23,102 bases of DNA, taken from Dunaliella salina (taxonomy: Eukaryota; Chlorophyta; Chlorophyceae; Chlamydomonadales; Dunaliellaceae). The stretch is from positions 86,871-109,972 of the forward strand of contig MU070306.1 in NCBI GenBank assembly GCA_002284615.2, given 5' to 3'. The translations under genes were made by a program, and so were the position numbers. The notes under the pieces were generated by a model. The model ran no database searches. It saw only the letters and a list, made by a program, of their open reading frames with translations, and was not told where the DNA came from. Shown here one piece after another: positions 16,261 to 23,102 of the stretch (its first letter is position 1; each line of letters opens with the position of its first letter).

Positions 16261-17779
16261 CTGAGACTTCTTCGTCCTCCTCAGAGGGTGAGTGGGACTC
16301 GTCTTCAGCCTGTGTGACGAAGAGCAAGGATTGAAGATCAGAAACTCCCTTGAGGACTCATCCTCTACCTCATGGTACATTAGCTTGCTGTGAGCATGGC
16401 TGTGCAAGCATTCTTGGAAGGCATTGCCTATTCTTCAGATTTTGATCCACAATTGAAGGTCAAGATTGCAGGCTAAATCATGGGAGACACACCTCTTCGT
16501 CTGAGCACGATTGCTCCTCCAATGAGCGGGAACGGCGGGCCCTTCCCGCTCATTGGAGGAGCAATTGCTGCCGCTGTGGCTCACGTTGCCTGCAGCAGCC
16601 TGTAGCTGTAATGACCATTAAGAACAGGATCGAGTATCAAAAAATAAAGAACATGCCCCGAGCGTTGTCATTTTTGTGAGACAGTTCAAGTGAGCTGACT
16701 TCCTTCGTGGGACTCACAAAGTTCACGAGTCTGTTTCTGGATTTTAGAAGAGTGCCGGCTGTTTTGTTTCAAGCGTTTACTTTTTTTTGGCACGCGATGT
16801 CTACAACCTGTCAATCAATTTTAAAAGCCCTGACCACAGACCAACTCACCAGGTCCTCCCCCTCCTCAGTTTCCTCCTTCTCAGTATCCTCCCCCTCGAT
16901 ATCCTCCAGCTGTAAGCGTTGGCGCTTACGTGTGCTGCCACTATGGCGGGCGGTGCTAGCCGCAACCTTTTGGTGTGATGACCAGCAAGAGCAACAAGAT
17001 GGAGCAAGTGAAACAATCAACTTGAAGTTTTGACTTGATAGCTGACCACACTCTCAACCGGGTGCCTGCATGGCCTTCATGGCAACCCTTCGCAGGAGGC
17101 ATGCCAAGCTGAGGCATGCAGCGGCAGAGCTGCCAGCCTGTGCAAAACACAATGAAATAAGCGTGACCAGCAGCTCAGATGCGGGGATGACAGCGAACAC
17201 AACAACAGAGCTGGAAGGAGGCATGGGTGTGCTGGCACTGTGGCTCGCAGTGCCTGCAGCCTGTGTGTCTGATGACCAGGAATATTCACTGAGATGTGAA
17301 AAATCTGTTTGTAACAACTAACAACACTCGGCGGAATGGCATTCATCTGCTTAGGGCAGTGGCTGTGCACCAGGCTGCGTGCACAAGCGGATAGAGCAAG
17401 CGTGCTGAACATAGGATCCGCTTCACGGTGCTACACAAGGAAGCTTGAGAGCATGCGTGCAAAACATTTTGTGCATGAGAAATCATCACCTCAGTCAGAG
17501 GATGACATCAAGCAAGTGTAGCAAAAAAAAATCACGCTCCATCAAAAAGATGGCCCAGGCTCTTGCACATCATGCATACCTTTGGCCACTGATTGGCAGG
17601 GGACTAGGGACTGCGGGCAGTCTGGATGGTGCATGGGGGGAGAAACACACACAAAATGGATCACTTTGCTCGCAGAGTCAGATCTTCTCATGTGTCTGGG
17701 AAAAAAGCCACAAGCTGGCACAACTTGCAGGTGAAAACAGCACAGCCCTAAACAACATGTGCAACAATCAGGCAAATTC
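16261..17779. other. Region without a recognisable gene
   Basis: Open frames are short. The most protein-like are an acidic minus-strand stretch with a basic start (RKRQRLQLEDIEGEDTEKE, near 16850-16930) and a Ser/Glu-rich plus stretch near 16262-16335. Neither has a recognisable domain or partner. A strong hairpin lies at 16510-16565. A motif GCTG-C-CTGTGGCTC...TGCCTGCAGC is found at about 16566-16618 and again at about 17229-17277, hinting at an old local duplication. I see no RNA gene. Confidence 0.5.
16510..16565. repeat. Hairpin with two perfect 23-bp arms
   Basis: The left arm is 16510-16532 (starting ATTGCTCCTCCAATGAGCGG) and the right arm, its exact reverse complement, is 16543-16565. 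The loop is CGGCGGGCCC. No TA or other clean target duplication was found around it, so it is not called a MITE. Confidence 0.85.
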
Positions 17780-18338
17780 AGGCACACACGCAGATCCCTC
17801 AGGCCCACATCATAAACACATCCTACATCATAAACAGACTTAAAACATGTTGCGTGTACACGCAGCTTAAGAAACCCAAACAGGATCAACAAAGTGACTT
17901 TGCACATCATCTTAATTGGTGTGGGCCCACCCGGTTGGCACGATGTACAATGATTATACAATTACACCTCTTATAAATCTGGGCCTAACCAAACAAGAAG
18001 CTAAATCGCTAGCATCCCAGCTTAGGGACCATGTCATCCAAAGATTATCCTCCATCACTAACACAAGACATGCACTTTGCTTTCAGGGGGCACCTGGGAG
18101 GGGGGTTGCTGGGCGCGTGGAGGCGGCTGAGGATGGAAGAAGGAGAGTCTGAGCGCTGAGGGGCATGGCAAGCAATCCTCCAGATTCCCACTAGTTTTGT
18201 CTCTTGCTCTCTCCTAGGCTAGTTTTGCCTAGTTAAGTGGAGGGCCCCCTGGTGAGGCCTCTAACTTTTGTTAGGGGTTCTTCCCTCAATGCATGCGGCC
18301 TTTGGCTTGCGTAGACGAATCTTTTTCTTTTCTTTTTT
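17780..18338 (+). mobile_element. LINE-D: RLE and 3' end of a 5'-truncated Dualen-like copy
   Basis: Plus-strand frames read TRSLRNPNRINKVTLHIILI, then YNDYTITPLINLGLTKQEAK and QLRDHVIQRLSSITNTRHAL, with a C-terminus MASNPPDSH and a TAG at 18192-18194. Each block aligns with the LINE-C and LINE-A RLE (VTLHTILIEVAG, PLCKLGLNKHKA, NPPDPH). The 3' UTR ends GCGTAGACGAAT followed by a CTTTTTCTTTTCTTTTTT tail at 18338. The left edge is uncertain because similarity fades upstream of about 17780. The catalytic PD and E-x-K part is not recognisable. One frameshift lies near 17925. Confidence 0.75.
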
Positions 18339-19330
18339 GATGCACACCGTGTGACTCAGTGACTGAGGCTCACTGTGCAGGCAATCCTCCACTGCATTCA
18401 AGGCATGATCAGGCATTGTGCAGATTGTGATAACTCCCCTGGAACTTTGGCTGCTGCCACACAAGTCACCCCCGAACTTGGTCGCATAAAAAATCTTGCT
18501 TGGTCTGCATGTCAAGTTCCAGGCTCATGGTGGGCTGGCCCAATGAACGCCTGCAACAAACGATTGTGCTGCAAAAAAACACCGCCTGTCCTGACCCTAT
18601 TTACTTAATAGGGCTGCCTAAAGAATATTTGCTGGACCTGCATGTCGGGCTCGTCCAGCTTCAGTCTGGGGGGCTTGTGCAGCCTGGTGCCAGCTTTGCT
18701 AGAATTGGGCAAACACAGGGACTCAAGCCTCAGGACAAGGGGTTCACCTAAATCAAGTAAAGAAGGCGTCCTCGTTCTGGCTGGTAAAGTTCTTTTAATC
18801 CACAGGAAGACTAGTCCAAAATCATGTTATTATCATCATCTATTTATTCTATGCCTAGCCATTCACATGCATGCTTAGCATTCAGGTTTTTTTTGAAGCT
18901 CTTCAAATTTCATCTGTATTTTGAGACTGTATGCAAGACTACATCTGAGGTACATTAAACAAAGGGGCGTTCAAACAGGATGCTTCCTTACAGGGCTGTA
19001 GTCCTTACTGTCCAGCGAGAGGAGGGTCACATGCTGAAAAGATGGCAGCAGAAAGGAAGACAAGAATCCTCTGTGGTGGCAGACAGAAGATTGTATGATG
19101 CATAAGAATTAGTTCACGGCTTTGATCTCGTGCCTTGGACATATGCAGGCTACTGGCTTGCGCACGCCCCTATCAACAGGTAAGCAACTTTTGTGCTTTT
19201 CTCTTTTTTCTTCTTTTTTCACGGAAAGCAACTTTACTCTTTTTCACAAAGCAGGGTTTGCTTGCCTGCTCTGTCAACTTCTCGGCAACAGAGGGCACAG
19301 GAAGCGGCTTGGACTTCGAAGGAGGAGGTC
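18339..19330. other. Region without a recognisable gene
   Basis: Only short open frames without domains occur between the tail of LINE-D and the first recognisable part of LINE-B. Some of it may be the decayed 5' part of LINE-B. I found no repeat, RNA gene or target-site copy here. Confidence 0.5.
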
Positions 19331-19603
19331 GGGCTGGATATAAATAAGAGGGCTTTTACACCCATGGATCAGGAAACTTCAACATTATGATCTTCAACCA
19401 CTACCTTAGCAATTGTCTTGGAATCGAGAGAAAATTTACATTCTCCAGGTTACCCATCCTCACTGCTCTCCAGGCCAAATAACAAAAAGTTTGATCGAAA
19501 ACACTTTGCTCAACGCAGCCTACAAATATGCAGTAATCCTCACCATCCCCCATGCAAATGGAAGGGGTCATGCTGTGACCCTCAAGAGGAGCCCAAGCAC
19601 TAA
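19331..19603 (+). pseudogene. LINE-B peptidase-like module II, N-terminal part
   Basis: Frames in turn read GNFNIMIF (compare GNFDIMIS in LINE-A), ITKSLIENTLLNAAYKYAVIL and GRGHAVTLK (19563-19587). The His of GHAV sits where papain-like peptidases keep their catalytic His, and LINE-A has Asn there. A frameshift between 19587 and 19604 separates this from the WLLLDS strand, which is in the next open frame. Confidence 0.5.
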
Positions 19604-20896
19604 CCCCTCATCTGGAGAGGGGTTACTTGGCTCCTTTTAGATTCTCTCAAGGACCATACACAGCCTCTTCAAACTGAAAGTGATTGGAAAAATCTTCAAG
19701 GTAGCATACTTACTTTCCAGAGAGGAAGTGTATGGGATGGCTTAGATCCAGCCTCTGACCTACATCTGGCAGACAGCTCCGTTCCATTTGACCCAAATTC
19801 CTTCGTGTACAATACCACTTTCCATGTAGATACCACTCCAGAGCCCTCCATAGTCCAGGTTTCCCAACCTATTTACACCACTCAAACACCACAAAGCAGC
19901 GGAAGTGAACGTCCCACCCAGCCTGTCTCACAGCTGAACCACACACACTCCAAAAAGTATGATACCCCTGAAAATCCTCTGGGGCCTTTGCAGGACGGAA
20001 TACGTGCGCTTAAAATCATGACCATGAATGTCAGAGGCCTCTTTAAGAGCCAATGGGACCTCCGCCATTCCATAGCTACCCACAACCCAGATATTTTAGT
20101 CCTCACTGAAACCAAGCTCCGCAGAAGCAATAAGCCCCGTTCTTGGTTAGAATCGCTCCTCAAAAACTACAAATGTTGGTCAGCTTTCGATAGGGCCGGT
20201 GGCACGACCATTTGCGTTCGTGACACTTTAGCCCTAGCCACCCAATGCTCTCCAGTATGCATCAACTCTAAGGGAAGAATTGCCTCTGTCATACTCAANG
20301 GAACCAATGCCAATCTTCTTCTACTAGGCACCTACTGGCCATCCGGCAGCTCTCGTGAAGCTCCTGTCAGCAGGAATGAAATGCAAGATTACATAAAGAC
20401 TCTGCTTGACACCCATAGCAACTGCATCCCCCTGATGATTGGTGACATGAATGCTACAATCAGAGCTGATGACCGCTCCAGCAACTCGACCTACCATGCT
20501 GATAGAATGTACCGGGAGTTTCTCCTCTCCAATAATCTATGCCCCTGCAAGGAGGAAACCCGCAGACCCTGGACCCATTACCAAGCTACTGGCAAAGACG
20601 TAAATAAGAATACGATCTACACTTTTTGCCGCATCGATGACGTCATTCTACCCTCTGAANTTGCATGTAAATGTTCCCCCTGTACCACCCATGAAGTGGG
20701 CTCCCTTAGCGACCATGTCCCACTCATAGCTAACATACCTCTTAACATCCCTCAGATTCACATTCCCTTCCTAAAAGAACCACAACTACCCATGATAAGA
20801 CCACGAAAAGTCCTTGTTCGCCCTATCAGTGACTCTGACAGAACAGCATTCACACATTCCCTGCAAGACCCAAGAAAAATTGCTGCAAACCCTTGA
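19604..20896 (+). CDS. LINE-B open frame: peptidase C-terminus plus APE/EEP endonuclease
   Basis: A 430-codon frame is open after a TAA at 19601-19603 and ends at TGA 20894-20896. It starts inside the peptidase (GVTWLLLDSLKD), passes a Pro/Thr/Gln linker and then carries a complete EEP endonuclease: MNVRG, ILVLTETKL (Glu), GTYWPSGSS (Tyr), LMIGDMNAT (Asp/Asn), CRIDDVILPS and SLSDHVPL (Asp-His). This set predicts an AP-endonuclease-like enzyme that nicks target DNA. No ATG at the start is expected, because it is an internal part of a polyprotein. Single Ns at 20299 and 20660 leave two codons unknown. The end overlaps the next frame by about 80 bp. Confidence 0.75.
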   Translation, partial: PLIWRGVTWLLLDSLKDHTQPLQTESDWKNLQGSILTFQRGSVWDGLDPASDLHLADSSVPFDPNSFVYNTTFHVDTTPEPSIVQVSQPIYTTQTPQSSGSERPTQPVSQLNHTHSKKYDTPENPLGPLQDGIRALKIMTMNVRGLFKSQWDLRHSIATHNPDILVLTETKLRRSNKPRSWLESLLKNYKCWSAFDRAGGTTICVRDTLALATQCSPVCINSKGRIASVILXGTNANLLLLGTYWPSGSSREAPVSRNEMQDYIKTLLDTHSNCIPLMIGDMNATIRADDRSSNSTYHADRMYREFLLSNNLCPCKEETRRPWTHYQATGKDVNKNTIYTFCRIDDVILPSEXACKCSPCTTHEVGSLSDHVPLIANIPLNIPQIHIPFLKEPQLPMIRPRKVLVRPISDSDRTAFTHSLQDPRKIAANP

Positions 20897-21458
20897 CCCA
20901 GCCTGTACAGAAGCCATTACATTTTTAGATGATCTAAAGAATACACCTGCCAAACAAACCAAAAAACCTGAGACACTCTGCAATGAACCGGCCCCTGATA
21001 CAGTTGAAACACTAGCAGGAGGCATCTCTAGCCTCATTCACTCTTCTCACCAAGTAGCATTGAAAGTGTGCAACACGAAAACTATCTCCTCCGACCATAA
21101 CCACTACAACCCGAGGACTACGAGCAATAAACGGCGCAACCTGAAAAAGAAGCTTTCCTTGGTCAGAAACATCCAGTCTCAGCTGACCTCCCTTGCCATC
21201 AACACAACTGACTGCACCTCAACCATTTTGAAGCAAAATAAGGGAAATGCGAACCTTAATAAAGCCATCTCCAAGCTTAACAATCTTCAACTTGATATCC
21301 CTCCTCTTCCACAACTGCAAGAGCTCTCTGAGAGTGCTAAACAGGCCATTACTTACATAGATGAAACTCGTAATAAAGACAACTACAACATTGCTCGTAA
21401 AAAGATGCAAAAAACAATCAATACAAACCCCAAACAAGCACACAAAGAAAATCTTTAA
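20814..21458 (+). CDS. LINE-B linker region frame
   Basis: This 214-codon frame is offset by +1 from the EEP frame and overlaps its end. It contains KLLQTLDPACTEAITFLDDLKNTPAKQ, TLAGGISSLIHSSHQVALK and AISKLNNLQLDIPPLPQL, matching LINE-A residue for residue over most of its length. The composition is helical and polar, with no known domain. The frame ends at 21456-21458 because of one extra A in the run near 21447-21451, after which the same protein continues in the RT frame. Confidence 0.6.
   Translation: MFALSVTLTEQHSHIPCKTQEKLLQTLDPACTEAITFLDDLKNTPAKQTKKPETLCNEPAPDTVETLAGGISSLIHSSHQVALKVCNTKTISSDHNHYNPRTTSNKRRNLKKKLSLVRNIQSQLTSLAINTTDCTSTILKQNKGNANLNKAISKLNNLQLDIPPLPQLQELSESAKQAITYIDETRNKDNYNIARKKMQKTINTNPKQAHKENL
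21397..21405. other. Empty target site of the hAT-like MITE in LINE-B
   Basis: GTAAAAAGA followed by TGCAAAAAAC corresponds to the two flanks of the MITE at 10836-11502 on the opposite strand, with only one copy of the duplicated 9-mer. Confidence 0.75.
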
Positions 21459-23102
21459 AGACAAGAGTGCACAACGGAGAACAGGTCCCCAAGCACTCCG
21501 AGACCCAGAGACAGGTAGTATTGAGACTGAACCAACCAAGCAGGCACAGATTGTTGAAAACTATTACACACAGGCCATGAGGGCAGTAAATATCAAACAT
21601 GGCAGATACCTTCCACACGAAGCCCCACGTAATTATCCCTGGGAGCAGTCTAATCATTCTGGCCGTGTGCCAGACCCATTTATTCTACAGTCAAGGATTA
21701 CACAAGACGAATCGGAAGGGAAGGATCAAAGAGAATGGCTTCACTCCAAACTCATGGATAAAAGTGCCTTTAACGAATACATCAAAACCCTTAGTAACAA
21801 CAAATCACCAGGTCCAGATGGCATAGTGAATGAGATCCTTAGAATGCTCCCCCCCGAAATCCAAGAAAGCATTCATAAACTCTTCATCATCATGTGGGCT
21901 ACGCGCCTCACCCCGATGTCTTGGAAAATCAGTGAGACTATCCTCATTGACAAAAACAAAGGAGAGGAGACAGATATATCCTCCTACAGGCCCATTGGAC
22001 TAGCCAACACGCTCTACAAACTCTGGACGCGCATGGTCACTAATACTCTCTATGAATGCGCAGAAGCACACTCCCTCCTGAGCTCCACACAAGCTGGTTT
22101 CCAGAGTCAAAAAGACACTATCCACCAACTCCAAAATGTCATCATGGGACTTGAAGATGCAAAAATTTTCGGAAAAGATTTCTATGCCCTTATTGTAGAT
22201 TTCACCTCAGCCTTCAACACTACTGACCATGACAGGATGCTCTGGATAATGTATGATTTGGGCTTCCCCACTGATGCCATAGACACCGTCAAAAATCTAT
22301 ATGAAAATGCCACTACTCAAGTAAGACTGCCTTCAGGGGTTAGCACTAAGCAAATTCATGTTGACAGAGGTACAATTCAAGGTGATACACTCTCACCCTT
22401 TCTCTTTCTCCTCTACATGCAGGAGGAGCCCCTCCTGCATTGGCTGCATGTTGGAGGGCGCGGCTATAAACATGGTTGTGTCCCAGACCAAAACACCATC
22501 GACAACCACCTTGCAAATAACCCTAGCAGCGCTGCCTTCGCTGATGACCTCCTCTGTCCAACTAGCACAATACAAGACCTGAAAGCACAAGCCAGAAAAC
22601 TCACTCTCTACTCTGACTGGGCCGCACTCATTATTTCCGGCAGCAAGACTAAGGCTACCGGCATTCTACACAGCCATCCCAGAAAAGATCACAATGGAGT
22701 AACTCCATCTCAAGCTCTCCATCAAAGGCTTCAGGGGAAAATAGAAACCCAAGGACAGAAGGCCCAGTTCCTTGCATCAAGTGAGCCCTTCCTCTATCTA
22801 GGAGTTCAGATGACAATGGACCTTAACTGGAAGCACCAAATTCAGACTTATAACCTCAAAAATAAGCTACATAATCTTGATGCATCCTATGCATCCCCAC
22901 GCCAAGTACTAAACATAGTCCGCACAGCCATAATCCCTAGCCTTGCATACTCTTTTGCAGTGACTCCCTGCACCCCTACTGACCTTATTATCTGGGACAC
23001 CATGATAGACAGAATGGTCAAACACAAACACAAACTCTGGAAAAGCACAGCTGCAGCAATGGTCCGTGAAGACTCAGATAATTTTGGACTAGGACGCACT
23101 TC
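21451..23102 (+). CDS. LINE-B reverse transcriptase, open to the window end (partial)
   Basis: The frame is open for about 550 codons with no stop before the window ends. RT motifs appear in order: NNKSPGPDGIVNEIL, SSYRPIGLANTLYKLW, ALIVDFTSAFNTTDHDRM (motif A Asp), RGTIQGDTLSPFLFLLYM (motif B), FADDLL (22537-22548, motif C) and FLYLGVQM. It is the best preserved RT in the window, with all catalytic Asp residues present. Against LINE-A it has an in-frame 6-base gain near 22420 that completes a small palindrome, and an in-frame 6-base loss near 22846. The preceding frame joins it through a one-base shift near 21450. Connection, RNase H and RLE parts would lie beyond the window. Confidence 0.85.
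   Translation, partial: MFKDKSAQRRTGPQALRDPETGSIETEPTKQAQIVENYYTQAMRAVNIKHGRYLPHEAPRNYPWEQSNHSGRVPDPFILQSRITQDESEGKDQREWLHSKLMDKSAFNEYIKTLSNNKSPGPDGIVNEILRMLPPEIQESIHKLFIIMWATRLTPMSWKISETILIDKNKGEETDISSYRPIGLANTLYKLWTRMVTNTLYECAEAHSLLSSTQAGFQSQKDTIHQLQNVIMGLEDAKIFGKDFYALIVDFTSAFNTTDHDRMLWIMYDLGFPTDAIDTVKNLYENATTQVRLPSGVSTKQIHVDRGTIQGDTLSPFLFLLYMQEEPLLHWLHVGGRGYKHGCVPDQNTIDNHLANNPSSAAFADDLLCPTSTIQDLKAQARKLTLYSDWAALIISGSKTKATGILHSHPRKDHNGVTPSQALHQRLQGKIETQGQKAQFLASSEPFLYLGVQMTMDLNWKHQIQTYNLKNKLHNLDASYASPRQVLNIVRTAIIPSLAYSFAVTPCTPTDLIIWDTMIDRMVKHKHKLWKSTAAAMVREDSDNFGLGRT
22417..22440. repeat. 24-bp inverted repeat in LINE-B RT
   Basis: ATGCAGGAGG-AGCC-CCTCCTGCAT has perfect 10-bp arms. LINE-A at the same place reads ATGGAGCCCCTCCTGCG, lacking the CAGGAG that completes the left arm. 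The pattern fits templated repair of a quasi-palindrome. Confidence 0.75.

Larger units (their letters stand above)
19331..23102 (+). mobile_element. LINE-B: second LINE-A-family copy, truncated by the window end
   Basis: The plus strand contains peptidase module II, EEP, linker and RT in the same order as LINE-A, with near-continuous similarity to LINE-A 15.4-9.1 kb on the other strand. LINE-A and LINE-B therefore face opposite ways. LINE-B lacks the hAT-like MITE (empty site 21397-21405) and LINE-C (empty site around 20287-20300). It has fewer breaks than LINE-A, and its RT frame is open to the last base. The 5' edge is approximate; module I was not found. Confidence 0.85.

Noticed and set aside
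16811..17020. Acidic minus-strand protein with a basic start
   Set aside because: Composition is suggestive but the frame is short, unsupported by neighbours and lies over a plus-strand Ser-rich repeat; kept only as a remark.
17077..17412. 111-codon minus-strand open frame
   Set aside because: Ala/Leu/Ser-rich with no domain, overlapping equally long frames on the other strand.

Overview
The window looks like intergenic DNA of a eukaryote, built almost entirely from nested, decayed transposable elements. No bacterial gene order, tRNA, rRNA or intact host gene was recognised. The dominant family encodes a cysteine-peptidase-like region, an APE-type endonuclease (EEP fold), reverse transcriptase, RNase H and a C-terminal restriction-like endonuclease (RLE). 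Among described non-LTR retrotransposons this two-endonuclease layout is that of Dualen/RandI, first described in Chlamydomonas. A green alga or related protist is therefore the best guess, but the species cannot be named. Scattered single Ns and an N-flanked G-run mark a draft assembly.

Layout. (1) 1-1507: no recognisable gene. (2) 1508 to about 16260, minus strand: one Dualen-like element, LINE-A. Read from 16.2 kb down to 1.5 kb it runs peptidase-like module I, module II, EEP endonuclease, linker, RT, post-RT domain, PHD finger, a segment resembling PCIF1-type methyltransferases, RNase H, zinc-binding knuckle, RLE, then a 3' UTR with a hairpin and a (CTTTT)n-like tail. Without later insertions it would be about 9.4 kb. 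(3) LINE-A is broken by at least four insertions whose edges can be read: a 2.66-kb unclassified element at 2213-4875 carrying a gene-like Pro/Ser-rich region, an 84-bp minisatellite and microsatellites; a 649-bp hAT-like MITE at 10845-11493; a 5'-truncated relative, LINE-C, at 12657-14433, which itself contains an 83-bp 3'-end-only copy at 13995-14077; and a 219-bp TA-flanked MITE at 15571-15789. (4) 16261-17779: no clear gene, with a strong hairpin and a short duplicated motif. (5) 17780-18338, plus strand: RLE and 3' end of another 5'-truncated copy, LINE-D. (6) 18339-19330: nothing recognised. (7) 19331-23102, plus strand: LINE-B, a second copy of the LINE-A family (peptidase module II, EEP, linker, RT), which runs off the window with the RT frame still open. 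LINE-B lacks the hAT-like insert and LINE-C, so it shows the unoccupied sites.

In a complete element the domains would act together: EEP and/or RLE nick the target, RT copies the RNA, RNase H removes the template, and the peptidase and PHD/methyltransferase-like parts may process the polyprotein or act on chromatin or RNA (inference). Every copy here carries stops or frameshifts, although most catalytic motifs remain readable. The most interesting items are the domain set of LINE-A, above all the PCIF1-like and PHD segments between RT and RNase H, the shared 3'-end hairpin plus C/T tail in four copies, and the sharp-edged nesting.
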